NCBI GenBank assembly: GCA_036365145.1
Contig: JAEOAD010001561.1
Location: forward strand, 62,001-126,000
DNA length: 64,000 nucleotides
Direction of reading: 5' to 3'
Origin: Orientallactaga sibirica
Lineage: Eukaryota; Chordata; Mammalia; Rodentia; Dipodidae
Shown here: piece after piece, positions 22,701-36,255 of the stretch
How positions within the stretch are numbered: position 1 is the stretch's first letter
How the letters are laid out: every line of letters begins with the position of its first letter
Notes under the pieces: model-generated
Database searches by the model: none
The model's input: the letters and a program-made list of their open reading frames with translations, nothing else
What the model was told of the DNA's origin: nothing
Made by a program: the position numbers and the translations under genes

Positions 22701-25700
22701 ATATTTTCAGATTACATTAACAAGGAAAGTTTGAACTTGCTGCACTCAACCTTCTTTATAGGAAAGCAACTGTTTCCTAGAACCGAATGAGCTTATTTCA
22801 CACAGTACAATGTTTGGCAATGAAGATGTTTGTTTTCTGAACAAACTACTTTTACAAATGAGGCGAATCTACTAACTTGGCCATCTTTTTAGATTACATT
22901 AACAAGGAAAGTTTGAACTTGCTGCACTCAACCATCTTCGTAGAAATTAAACTGATTCCTAGAAGCTTAATTAACTTATTTCACACAGTACAGTGTTTGG
23001 TACTGAAGATGTTTCTTTTCTAAAGAAACTACTTTAGAAATGAGACCCATCTAATAAGTTGTGCATCTTTTTAGATTACATTAACAAAGAAAGTTTGAAC
23101 TTGCTGCACTCAACCTTCTTTGTAGGAAAGCAAGTGATTCCTAGAACCGAATGAGCTTATTTTACACAGTACAATGTTCGCAATAAAGATGTTAATTTTC
23201 TCAACAAACTACTTTACAAATGCGGTGACTCTGCTAACTTGGCCATCTTTTTAGATTACATTGACAAGAAAAGTTTGAACTTGCTGCACTCAACCATCTT
23301 TGTAGAAAGGAAACTGATTCCTAGAACCGAATTAACTTATTTCACACACTACAGTGTTCAGTACTGAAGATGTTTGTTTTCTAATGAAACCACTTTAGAA
23401 ACGATGCGAATCCACTAACTTGTAAATCTTGTTAGATTACACAAACGAGGAATGTTTGAACTTGCTGCACTCAACCTTCTTCGTAGGAAAGCAAGTGATT
23501 CCTAGAACCGAACTAGCTCATTTCACATAGTATAGTGTTCGGTAATGAAGATGTTTGTTTTGTAAACAAACTACTTTAGAAATGAGGCCGATCTTCTAAG
23601 TTGTGCATCTTTTTAGATTACATTAACAAGGAAAGTTTGAACTTGCTGCACTCAAACATCTTCGTTGAAATTAAACTGATTCCTAGAACCGAATTACCTT
23701 ATTTCACACAGTACAGTGTTCAGTACTGAAGATGTTTCTTTTCTAAAGAAACTCCTTTGAAATGAGGCGAATGCACTAACTTGTACATCTTGTTAGATTA
23801 CACAAACTAGGAAAGTTTGAACTTGCTGCACTGAATCTTCTTCCTAGAAATTAAACTGATTCTTAGAAGCTTAATTCACTTATTTCACACAGTACAGTGT
23901 TCGGTACTGACGATGTTTCTTTCTAATGAAACTACTTTAGAAATGAGGCCAATCTACTATGTTGTGCATCTTTTTAGATTATATTAACAAGGAAAGTTTG
24001 AACTGGCTGCACTCAACCTTCTTTGTAGGAAAGCAACTGAATTCTAGAACCGAATTAGCTTTTTACACACAGTACAATGTTTGGCAAGGAAGACCTTTGT
24101 TTTCTCAACAAACTAGTTTACCAATGAGGCAAATCTACCAACTTGGACATCTTTTTTAGAGCACATTAACAAGGAAAGTTTGGACTTGCTAAACTCAACC
24201 ATCTTCGTAGAAAGTATACTGATACCTAGAACCGAATTAGCTCATTTCACACAGAACAAAGTTTGGCAATTTAGGTTTGTTTTGTAAAGAAACTACTGTA
24301 GAAATGAGGCGAATCTACTAACTTGGACATCTTTTTAGATTACATTAACAAGGAAAATTTGAATTTGCTAAACTCAACCATGTTCGTAGAAAGGAAACTG
24401 ATTCCTAGAACCGAATTAACTTATTTCAAACAGTATAGTGTTCGGTACTGAAGATGTTTGTTTTCTAAAGAAGCTAATTTAGAAATGACGCGAATCCAGT
24501 AACTTGTACATCTTGTTAGATTACACAAACTTGGAAAGTTTGAACTTGCTACACTCAACCATCTTCGTAGAAATTAAACTGATTCCTAGAAGTTTAATTA
24601 ACTCATTTCACACAGTACAGTGTTCGGTACTGAAGATGTTTCTTTTCTCAAGAAACTACTTTAGAAATGATGCCAATCTACTAAGTTGTGCATCTTTTTA
24701 GATTCCATTAACAAGGAAAGTTTGAACTTGCTGCACTCAACCTTCTTTGTAGGAAAGCAAGTGATTCCTAGAACCCAATGAGCTTATTTCACACAGTACA
24801 ATGTTCGCAATAAAGATGTTAATTTTCTCAACAAACTACTTTACAAATGAGGTGAATCTACTAACTTGGCCATCTTTTTAGATTACATTAACAAGGAAAG
24901 TTTGAAATTGCTGCACTCAACCATCTTCGTAGAAATTAAACTGACTCTAGAAGCAAATTCACTTATTTCACACAGTGCAGTGTTCGGTACTGAATATGTT
25001 TCTTTTCTAAAGAAAGTACTTTAGAAATGAGTCGAATACACTAACTTGTACATCTTGTTAGATTACACAAACTAGGAAAGTTTGAACTTGCTGCACTCAA
25101 CCTTCTTCTTAGGAAAGCAAGTGATTCCTAGATTCGAACTAGCTCATTTCACATAGTACAGTGTTCGGTAATGAAGATGTTTGTTTTGTAAACAAACTAC
25201 TTTAGAAATGAGGCCAATCTACTAAGTTGTGCATCTTATCAGATTACATTAACAAGGAAAGTTTGAACTTGCTGCACTCGACCTTCTTTGTAGGAAAGCA
25301 ACTGATTCCTAGAACCGAATGAGCTTATTTCACACAGTGCAATGTTCGGCAATGAAGATGTTTGTTTTTTCTCAACAAACTACTTTACAAATGAGGCGAA
25401 TCTACTAACTTGGCCATCTTTTCAGATTACATTAACATGGAAAGTTTGAACTTGCTGCACTCAACCATCTTCGTTGAAATTAAACTGATTCCTAGAACCG
25501 ACTTTACCTTATTTCACACAGTACAGTGTTCGAACTGAAGATGTTTCTTTTCTAAAGTACTACTTTAGAAATGAGGCGAATGCACTATCTTGTACATCTT
25601 GTTAGATTACACAAACTAGGAAAGTTTGAACTTGCTGCACTGACCCTTCTTCCTAGAAATTAAACTGATTCTTAGAAGAGAATTAACTTATTTCACACAG

Positions 25701-26155
25701 TACAGTGTTTTGGTACTGAAGATGTTTCTTTTCTCAATAAACTACTTTAGAAATGAGGCCAATCTACTACGTTGTGCATCTTTTTAGATTACATTAACAA
25801 GGAAAGTTTGAACTGGCTGCACTCAACCTTCTTTGTAGGAAAGCAGGTGAATTCTAGAACCGAATTAGCTTTTTACACACAGTACAATGTTAGGCAATGA
25901 AGACGTTTGTTTGCTCAACACACTACTTTACCAATGAGGCAAATCTACTAACTTGGACATCTTTTTAGAGCACATTAACAAGGAAAGTTTGAACTTGCTA
26001 AACTGAACCATCTTCAGAGAAAGTAAACTGATTCCGAGAACCGAATTAGCTCATTTCACACAGTACAAAGTTTGGCAATGTAGGTTTGTTTTGTAAAGAA
26101 ACTACTTTAGAAATGAGGCGAATCTACTAACTTGGACATCTTTTTAGATTACGTT
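16798..26155. repeat. Diverged 181-bp satellite array, block 1
   Basis: Head-to-tail monomers of the same satellite, now of several mixed subtypes. Box 1 is gtacatcttgttagattaca, or ggccatctttttagattaca, or gtgcatctttttagattaca. The following box is caaactagg or ttaacaagg. The pre-aag site alternates between acaatgttcggcaatg and acagtgttcggtactg. Indels and substitutions are frequent. The most constant parts are ggaaagtttgaacttgctgc, actcaacc and ttatttcacacagtac. It starts with the right target duplication of ERV A (16798-16803, gaaagc). There is no gene; the 60-73 codon plus-strand frames near 18177, 20889, 23959 and 24504 are translated satellite. Confidence 0.97.
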
Positions 26156-26693
26156 TGTCGGGGCTTTTTCCCTCACCACGGGCAGGTAGAGCAAAAAAGA
26201 GAGAGAGCCGGGCCAGCCGTTTCTCTTGAGGCTGAACGAGAAGGCGGGTGTCAGCTTTTTCAAACCCCCTCCCCACTAAAACACCGGGGAGAAAAACCAC
26301 ATTGATTGCGGAAATACGGAGATATCGTCTAAGGCGAAACTCGTCGTTTATTGTCAGGGAGAGATATTTATGTGCTTTGAGGAAGGGGCGGGAAGAGGGG
26401 ATGAGAGAAAGTTATAAGGGCCAATATACTTTGAGGAAGGGCCTGGGAAGAGGGGATGAGAGAAAGGTATAAGGGCCAATATACTTTGAGGAAGGGGGTG
26501 AGAGAGAAGAGGGGATGAGAGAAAGGTGTAAGGGCCAACAATATTTCATCACGTCAGCAGCAGCTGGGTGGGAGGCAGTTTCAGCTTAGGTGCTGAGTCA
26601 AGGGCAGGTACTCAGGCTCGACTAGGCCTTACCGGGAGTAGGCCAAGATTGGCTGGGCTAACCACTTGGCTTCACACCAGGCAGGGGCGAACA
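26156..26693 (-). mobile_element. Solo LTR in satellite
   Basis: The plus strand reads tgtcggggctttttccctca ... gcaggggcgaaca between satellite halves (gattacgtt / acattaacaagg). On the minus strand it is TGTTCGCCCC...CCCCGACA, with AATAAA at 26347-26352 followed by a short U5, as in class II LTRs. The flanks give an imperfect duplication (acgtt and acatt), consistent with a 6-bp target duplication that has mutated. There is no internal sequence, so this is probably the product of LTR-LTR recombination. Its sequence differs from both other ERV families here. The 74-codon plus-strand frame in it is not a gene. Confidence 0.85.
26375..26541 (-). repeat. Three 54-57 bp direct repeats in solo LTR U3
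   Basis: ctttgaggaaggg...gaggggatgagagaaagg...aagggccaa begins at 26375, 26429 and 26484. Triplicated U3 blocks like this are often enhancers in retroviral LTRs; here that is inference only. Confidence 0.9.
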
Positions 26694-29600
26694 ACATTAA
26701 CAAGGAAAGTTTGAACTTGCTGCACTCAACCTTTGTAGGAAAGCAACTGATTCCTAGAACCGAATGAGCTTATTTCACACAGTACAATGTTCGGCAATGA
26801 AGATGTTTGTTTTCTCAACAAACCACTTTTTACAAATTAGGCGAATCTCTAACTTGGCCATCTTTTTAGATTACATTAACTAGGAAAGTTTGAACTTGCT
26901 GCACTCAACCTTCTTCGTTGAAATTAAACTGATTCCTAGAAGCTAATTAACTTATTTCACACTGTACATTGTTCGGTACTGAAGATGTTTCTTTTCTAAA
27001 GAAACTACTTTAGAAATGAGGCCAATCTACTAAGTTGTGCATCTTTTTAGATTACATTAACAAGGAAAGTTTGACCTTGCTGCACTCAACAATCTTCGTA
27101 GAAATTAAACTGATTCCTAGAAACGAATTACGTTATTTCACACAGTACAGTGTTCGGAACTGAAGATGTTTCTTTTCTAAAGAAACTACTTTAGAAATGA
27201 GGCGAATGCACTAACTTGGACATCTTGTTAGATTACACAAACTAGGAATGTTTGAACTTGCTGCACTCAACCTTCTTCGTAGAAATTAAACTGATTCTAG
27301 AAGCGAATTAACTTATTTCACACAGTACAGTGTTAGGTTCTGAAGATGTTTCTTTCTAAAGAAACTACTTTAGAAATGAGGCCAATCTACTACGTTGTGC
27401 ATCTTTTTAGGTTACATTAAAAGGAAAGTTTGAACTGGCTGCACTCAACCTTCTTTGTAGAAAAGCAACTGAATTCTAGAACCGAATTAGCTTTTACACA
27501 CAGTAAAATGTTCGGCAATGAAGATGTTTGTTTTCTCAACAAACTACTTTACCAATGAGGCAAATCTACTAACTTGGACATCTTTTAGAGCACATTAACA
27601 AGGAAAGTTTAAACTTGCTAAACTCAACCATGTTCGCAGAAAGTAAACTGATTCCTAGAACCGAATTAGCTCATTTCACACCGTACAAATTTTGGCAATT
27701 TAGGTTTGTTTTCTAAAGAAACTACTTTAGAAATGAGGCGAATCTACTAACATGGACATCTTTTTAGATTACATTAACAAGGAAAGTTTGAACTTGCTAA
27801 ACTCAACCATCTTCGTAGAAAGGAAACTGATTCCTAGAACCGAATTAACTTATTTCACACAGTACAGTGTTCGGTAGTGAAGATGTTTGTTTTCTAAAGA
27901 AACTAATTTAGAAATGACGCAAATCCAGTAACTTGTACATCTTGTAAGATTACACAAACTAGGAATGTTTGAACTTCCTGCACTCAACCATCTTCGTAGA
28001 AATTAAACCTTTTTCCTAGAAACGAATTAACTCATTTCACACAGTACAGTATTCGGTACTGAAGATGTTTCTTTTCTTAAGAAACTACTTTAGAAATGAG
28101 GACAATCTACTAAGTTGTGCATCTTTTTAGATTCCATTCACAAGGAAAGTTTGAACTTGCTGCACTCAACCTTCTTTGTAGGAAAGCAACTGATTCCTAG
28201 GACCTAATGAGCTTATTTCACACAGTACAATGTTTGGCAATGAAGATGTTTGTGTTCTCAACAAACTACTTTACAAATGAGTCTAATCTACTAACTTGGC
28301 CATCTTTTTACATTACATTAACAAGGAAAGTTTGAACTTGTTCCACTCAACCATCTTCGTAGAAAGGAAACTGATTCCTAGAACCGAATTAACTTATTTC
28401 ACACAGTACAGTGTTCGGTACTGAAGATGTTTGTTTTCTAAAGAAACCACTTTAGAAACGACGTGAATCCACTAACTTGTACTTTTGTTAGATTACACAA
28501 ACGAGGAAAGTTTGAACTTGCTGCACTCAACCTTCTTTTGTAGGAAAGCAAGTGATTCCGACATTCGAACTAGCTCATTTCACATAGTACAGTTTTTGTT
28601 AAAGAAGATGTTTGTTTTCTAAACAAACTACTTTAGAAATGAGGCCAATCTACTAAGTTGTTCATCTTTTCAGATTACATTAACAAGGAAAGTGTGAACT
28701 TGCTGCACTCAAACTTCTTTGTAGGAAAGCAAATGATTCCTAGAACTGAAGAGCTTATTTCACACAGTACAATGTTTGAAAATGAAGATGTTTGTTTTCT
28801 CACCAAACTACTTTACAAATGAGGTGAATCTACTAACTTGGCCATCTTTTTAGATTACATTAACAAGGAAAGTTTGAACTTGCTGCACTCAACCATCTTC
28901 GTAGAAATTAAACTGATTCCTAGAAGCGAATTCACTTATTTCACACATTACAGTGTTCGGTACTGAAGATGTTTCTTTTCTAAAGAAACTACTTTAGAAA
29001 TGAAGCCAATCTACTAAGTTGTGCATCTTTTTAGATTACATTAACAAGGAAAGTTTGAACTGACTGCACTCAACCTTCTTTGTAGGAAAGCAACTGAATT
29101 CTAGAACTAAATTAGCTTTTTTCACACAGTACAATGTTCGGCAATGAAGATGTTTGTTTTACCCAACAAACTACTTTACCAAAGAGGCAAATCTACTAAC
29201 TTGGACATCTTTTAGAGCACAATAACAAGAAAGTTTGAACTTGCTAAACTCAACCATCTTCGTAGAAAGTAAACTGATTCCTAGAACCGAATTAGCTCAT
29301 TTCACACAGTACAAAGTTTGGCAATTTAGGTTTGTTTTCTAAAGAAACTACTTTAGAAATGAGGCCAATCTACTAACTTGGACATCTTTTTACATTACCT
29401 TAACAAGGAAAGTTTGAACTTGCTAAACTCAACCATCTTTGTAGAGAAAGGAAACTGATTCCTAGAACCGAATTAACTTATTTCACACAGTACAGTGTTG
29501 GTACTGAAGATGCTTGTTTTTAAAGAAACTAATTTAGAAATGAGGCTAATCCACTAACTTGTACATCTTGTTAGATTACACAAACTAGGAAAGTTTGAAC

Positions 29601-31489
29601 TTGCTGCACTCAACCATCTTCGTAGAAAGCAAACTGATTCCTAGAAGCGAATTAACTCATTTCACACAGTACAGTGTTCGGTACTGAAGATGTTTGTTTT
29701 CTAAACAAACTACTTTAGAATTGAGGCCAATCTACTAAGTTGTGCATCTTTTCAGATTACATTAACAAGGAAAGTTTGAAATTGCTGCACTCAACCTTTG
29801 TAGGTAAGCAAGTGATTCCTAGAAACGAATGAGCTTATTTCACACAGTACAATGTTCGGCAATGAAGATGTTAATTTTCTCAACAAAATACTTTACAAAT
29901 GAGGTGACTCTGCTAACTTGGCCATCTTTTCAGATTACATTAACAAGGAAAGTTTGAACTTGCTGCACTCAACCATCTTCAGAGAAAGGAAACTGATTCC
30001 TAGTACGAATTAACTTATTTCACACAGTACTGTGTTCACTACTGAAGATGTTTGTTTTATAAGGAAACCACATTAGAAACGAAGCGAAACCACTAACTTG
30101 TAAATCTTGTTAGATTACACAAACGAGGAAAGTTTGAACTTGCTGCACTCAACCTTCTTCCTAGAAAGCAAGTGATTCCTAGAACCGAACTAGCTCATTT
30201 CACATAGTATAGTGTTCGGTAATGAAGATGTTTGTTTTGTAAACAAACTACTTTAGGAATGAGGCCCATCTACTAAATTGTGCAATTTTTCAGATTACAT
30301 TAACAAGGAAAGTTTGAACTTGCTGCACTCAACCTTCTTCGTAGAAATTAAACTGAATCCTAGAACCGAATTAACTTATTTCACACAGTACAGTGTTCAA
30401 TTACTGAAGATGTTTGTTTGCAAAGAAACCACTTTAGAAATGAGGCCAATCTACTAAGTTGTGCATCTTTTTAGTTTACATTAAAAAGGTAAGTTTGAAC
30501 TTGCTGCACTCAACGTTCTTTGTAGGAAAGCAAGTGATTCCTAGAACTGAATGAGCTTATTTCACACAGTACAATGCTGGGCATTAAACATGTTAATTTT
30601 CTCAACAAAGTACTTTACAAATGAGGTGACTCTGCTAACTTGGCCATATTTTTAGATTACATTAACAAGGAAAGTTTGAACTTGCTGCACTCAACCATCT
30701 TCGTAGAAAGGAAACTGATTCCTAGTACCGAATTAACTTATTTCACACAGTACATTGTTCAGTACTGAAGATGTTTGTTTTATAAGGAAACCACTTTTTA
30801 GAAACGAAGCGAATCCACTAACTTGTAAGTCTTGTTAGATTACACAAAGGAGGAAAGTTTGAACTGGCTGCACTCAACTTTCTTCGTAGGAAAGCAAGTG
30901 ATTCCTAGAACAGAACTAGCTCATTTCACATAGTATACTGTTCATTAATGAAGATGTTTCTTTTGTAAACAAACTACTTTAGAAATGAGGCCAATCTACT
31001 AAGTTGTGCAACTTTTCAGATTACATTAACAAGGAAAGTTTGAACTTGCTGCACTCAACCTTCTTTGTAGGAAAGCAACTGATTACTAGAACCTAATGAG
31101 CTTATTTCACACAGTACAATGTTCAGCAATAAAGATGTTAATTTTCTCAACAAACTACTTTACAAATGAGGCTAATCTACTAACTTGGCCATATTTTTAG
31201 ATTACATTAACAAGGAAAGTTTGAACTTGCTGGACTCAGCCATCTTCGTAGAAATTAAACTGATTCCTAGAAGCGAATTCACTTATTTCACACAGTACAG
31301 TGTTCAGTACTGAAGATGTTTCTTTTCTAAAGAAACTACTTTAGAACTGAGGTGAATGCACTAACTTGTACATCTTGTTAGATTACACAAACTAGGAAAG
31401 TTTGAACTTGTTGCACTCAACCTTCTTCAAGGAAAGCAAGTTATTCCTAGAAGCGAACTAGCTCATTTCACATAGTAGAGTGTTCGGTA

Positions 31490-34400
31490 ATGAAGATGTT
31501 TGTTTTCTAAACAAACTACTTTAGAAATGAGGCCAATCTACTAAGTTGTACATCTTTTAGATTACATTAACAAGGAAAGTTTGAACTTGCTGCACTCAAC
31601 CTTCTTCAGAGAAATTAAACAGATTCCTAGAAGTGAATTAACTTATTTCCCACAGTACAGTGTTTGGTACTGAAGATGTTTCTTTACTAAAGAAACTACT
31701 TTAGAAATGAGGCCAATCGACTAAGTTTTGCATCTTTTAGATTACATTAACACTGAAAGTTTGAACTTTCTGCACTCAAACGTCTTTGTAGGAAAGCAAC
31801 TGAATTCTAGAACCGAATTAGCTTTTTTACACACAGTACAATGTTCCGCAAGGAAGATGTTTGTTTTTTCAACAAACTACTTTACAAATGATGCGAATCT
31901 ACTAACTTGGCCATCTTTTTAGATTACATTAACAAGGAAAGTTTGAACTTGCAAAACTCAACCATCTTTAGAAAGTAAACTGATTCCTAGAACCGATAAG
32001 CTTATTTCATACAGTACAATGTTTGGCAATGAAGGTTTTTTTCTAAAGAAACTAAGTTAGAAATGAGGTGAATCTACTAACTTGGACATCTTTTAGATTA
32101 CATTAACAAGGAAAGTTTGAACTTCCTAAACTCAACCATCTTCGTAGAAATTAAACTGATTCCTAGAAGCGAACTCACTTATTTCACACAGTACAGTGTT
32201 CGGTACTGAAGATGTTTCTTTTCTAAAGAAACTACTTTAGAAATGAGGCGAATCCACTAACTTGTACATCTTGTGAGATTACACAAACTAGGAAAGTTTG
32301 AACTTGGTGCACTCAAACTTTTGTAGGGAAAGCAAGTGATTCCTAGAATTGAACTAGCTCATTTCACAAAGTACAGTGTTCGGTAATGAAGATGTTTGTT
32401 TTCTCAACAAACTACTTTACAAATGAGGCGAATCTACTAACTTGGCCAGCTTTTTAGATTACATTAACAAGAAAAGTTTTACCGTGCTGCACTCAACCTT
32501 GTTTGTAGGAAAGCAACTGATTCCTTTAGAACCGAATGAGCTTATTTCACACAGTACAATGTTCGCAATGAAGTTGTTTGTTTCACAACAAAGTACTTTA
32601 CAAATGAGGCGAACCTTCAAACTTGGCCATCTTTTTTATATTACATTAACAAGGAAAGTTTGAACTTGCTGCACCCAAACTTCTTTGTAGGAAAGCCAGT
32701 GATTCCTAGAACCGAGTGAGCAAATTTCACACAGTACGATGCAAAGCTATAAAGATGTTAATTTTCTCAACAAAATATTTTACAAATGAGGTGACTCTGC
32801 TAATTTGGCCATCTTTTTAGATTACATTAACAAGGAAAGTTTGAACTTGCTGCACTGAACCATCCTCGTAGAAAGGAAACTGATTCCTAGACCCAATTAA
32901 CTTATTTCACACAGTACAGTGTTCAGTACTGAAGATGTTTGTTTTCTAAAGAAACCACTTTAGAAATGACGCGAATCCACTAACTTGTACATCTTGTTAG
33001 ATTACACAAAGTAGGAATGTTTGAACTTGCTGCAGTCAACCTTCTTCAGAGGGAAAGCAAGTGATTCCTAGAACCGAACTAGCTCATTTCACATAGTATA
33101 GTGTTCGGTAATGAAGATGTTTGTTTTCTAAACAAACTACTTTAGAAATGAGGCCAATCTACTAAGTTGTACATCTTTTAGATTACATTAACAAGGAAAG
33201 TTTGAACTTGCTGCACTCAACCTTCTTCGTAGAAATTAAACAGATTCCTAGAAGTGAATTAACTTATTTCCCACAGTACAGTGTTTGGTACTGAAGATGT
33301 TTCTTTACTAAAGAAACTACTTTAGAAATGAGGCCAATCGACTAAGTTTTTGCATCTTTTAGATTACATTAACACTGAAAGTTTGAACTTTCTGCACTCA
33401 AACGTCTTTGTAGGAAAGCAACTGAATTCTAGAACCGAATTAGCTTTTTACACACAGTACAATGTTCCATAAGGAAGATGTTTGTTTTTCAACAAACTAC
33501 TTTACAAATGATGCGAATCTACTAACTTGGCCATCTTTTTAGATTACATTAACAAGGAAAGTTTGAACTTGCAAAAACTCAACCATCTGTGAGAAAGTAA
33601 ACTGATTCCTAGAACCGAATAAGTTTTATTTCATACAGTACAATGTTTGGCAATGAAGGTTTTTTTTCTAAAGAAACTAAGTTAGAAATGAGGTGAATCT
33701 ACTAACTTGGACATCTTTTAGATTACATTAACAAGGAAAGTTTGAACTTCCTAAACTCAACCATCTTCGTAGAAATTAAACTGATTCCTAGAAGCTTAAC
33801 TCACTTATTTCACACAGTACAGTGTTGGTACTGAAGATGTTTCTTTTCTAAAGAAACTACTTTAGAAATGAGGCGAATCCACTAACTTGTACATCTTGTG
33901 AGATTACACAAACTAGGAAAGTTTGAACTTGGTGCACTCAAACTTTTTCGTAGGAAAGCAAGTGATTCCTAGAATTGAACTAGCTCATTTCACAAAGTAC
34001 AGTGTTCGGTAATGAAGATGTTTGTTTTCTCAACAAACTACTTTACAAATGAGGCGAATCTACTAACTTGGCCAGCTTTTAGATTACATTAACAAGAAAA
34101 GTTTTACCTGTGCTGCACTCAACCTTGTTTGTAGGAAAGCAACTGATTCCTAGAACCGAATGAGCTTATTTCACACAGTACAATGTTCGGCAATGAAGTT
34201 GTTTGTTTCCACAACAAAGTACTTTACAAATGAGGCGAACCTTCAAACTTGGCCATCTTTTTATATTACATTAACAAGGAAAGTTTGAACTTGCTGCACC
34301 CAAACTTCTTTGTAGGAAAGCCAGTGATTCCTAGAACCGAGTGAGCAAATTTCACACAGTACGATGTTGGCTATAAAGATGTTAATTTTCTCAACAAAAT

Positions 34401-36255
34401 ATTTTACAAATGAGGTGACTCTGCTAATTTGGCCATCTTTTAGATTACATTAACAAGGAAAGTTTGAACTTGCTGCACTGAACCATCCTCGAGAAAGGAA
34501 ACTGATTCCTAGACCCAATTAACTTATTTCACACAGTACAGTGTTCAGTACTGAAGATGTTTGTTTTCTAAAGAAACCACTTTAGAAATGACGCGAATCC
34601 ACTAACTTGTACATCTTGTTAGATTACACAAAGTAGGAATGTTTGAACTTGCTGCAGTCAACCTTCTTCGTAGGAAAGCAAGTGATTCCTAGAACCGAAC
34701 TAGCTCATTTCACATAGTAGAGTGTTCGGTAATGAAGATGTTTGTTTTCTAAACAAACTACTTTAGAAATGAGGCCAATCTACTAAGTTGTACATCTTTT
34801 TAGATTACATTAACAAGGAAAGTTTGAACTTGCTGCACTCAACCTTCTTCGTAGAAATTAAACAGATTCCTAGAAGTGAATTAACTTATTTCCCACAGTA
34901 CAGTGTTTGGTACTGAAGATGTTTCTTTTACTAAAGAAACTACTTTAGAAATGAGGCCAATCGACTAAGTTTTGCATCTTTTAGATTACATTAACACTGA
35001 AAGTTTGAACTTTCTGCACTCAAACGTCTTTGTAGGAAAGCAACTGAATTCTAGAACCGAATTAGCTTTTTACACACAGTACAATGTTCCATAAGGAAGA
35101 TGTTTGTTTTTTCAACAAACTACTTTACAAATGATGCGAATCTACTAACTTGGCCATCTTTTTAGATTACATTAACAAGGAAAGTTTGAACTTGCAAAAC
35201 TCAACCATCTTCGTAGAAAGTAAACTGATTCCTAGAACCGAATAAGTTTATTTCATACAGTACAATGTTTGGCAATGAAGGTTTTTTTCTAAAGAAACTA
35301 AGTTAGAAATGAGGTGAATCTACTAACTTGGACATCTTTTTTAGATTACATTAACAAGGAAAGTTTGAACTTCCTAAACTCAACCATCTTCGTAGAAATT
35401 AAACTGATTCCTAGTTTAACTCACTTATTTCACACAGTACAGTGTTCGGTACTGAAGATGTTTCTTTTCTAAAGAAACTACTTTAGAAATGAGGCATGAA
35501 TCCACTAACTTGTACATCTTGTGAGATTACACAAACTAGGAAAGTTTGAACTTGGTGCACTCAAACTTTTTCGTAGGAAAGCAAGTGATTCCTAGAATTG
35601 AACTAGCTCATTTCACAAAGTACAGTGTTCGGTAATGAAGATGTTTGTTTTCTCAACAAACTACTTTACAAATGAGGCGAATCTACTAACTTGGCCAGCT
35701 TTTTAGATTACATTAACAAGAAAAGTTTTACCGTGCTGCACTCAACCTTGTTTGTAGGAAAGCAACTGATTCCTAGAACCGAATGAGCTTATTTCACACA
35801 GTACAATGTTCGGCAATGAAGTTGTTTGTTTCACAACAAAGTACTTTACAAATGAGGCGAACCTTCAAACTTGGCCATCTTTTTATATTACATTAACAAG
35901 GAAAGTTTGAACTTGCTGCACCCAAACTTCTTTGTAGGAAAGCCAGTGATTCCTAGAACCGAGTGAGCAAATTTCACACAGTACGATGTTCGGCTATAAA
36001 GATGTTAATTTTCTCAACAAAATATTTTACAAATGAGGTGACTCTGCTAATTTGGCCATCTTTTTAGATTACATTAACAAGGAAAGTTTGAACTTGCTGC
36101 ACTGAACCATCCTCGTAGAAAGGAAACTGATTCCTAGACCCAATTAACTTATTTCACACAGTACAGTGTTCAGTACTGAAGATGTTTGTTTTCTAAAGAA
36201 ACCACTTTAGAAATGACGCGAATCCACTAACTTGTACATCTTGTTAGATTACACA
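31490..36255. repeat. 9-monomer higher-order repeat, about 1.62 kb, three copies
   Basis: The diagnostic word aacagattcctagaagtgaa, followed by ttatttcccacag, occurs at about 31618, 33239 and 34862, so the period is about 1621-1623 bp. Other private variants recur at the same offsets: tttaccgtgctgcactc or its one-insert form, gagtgagcaaatttcacac, tgcactgaaccatcctcg and ctgtgagattacaca-type changes. Copies differ mainly by 1-4 bp indels. The third copy departs from the others at about 36255 (cacaaacgagg instead of cacaaagtagg). Within a copy, monomers are clearly different from each other, which defines a true higher-order unit. Confidence 0.93.

Larger units (their letters stand above)
23700..29440. 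repeat. Degenerate higher-order repeat within diverged satellite
   Basis: A distinctive succession of monomer variants returns several times: aactggctgcactc, then accaatgaggcaaatctac, then ttgctaaactcaacc, then a shortened monomer with ggcaatttaggtttg. Marker accaatgaggcaaat is at about 24121, 25930, 27554 and 29178. Spacings are about 1.81 kb (10 monomers), 1.09 kb after removing the solo LTR (6 monomers) and 1.62 kb (9 monomers). Single markers recur at about 48990 and 62900. This is an old, eroded multimer. Confidence 0.7.

Noticed and set aside
26248..26472. 74-codon frame rich in Arg and Gly
   Set aside because: Lies antisense within a solo LTR and depends on the triplicated 54-57 bp block.
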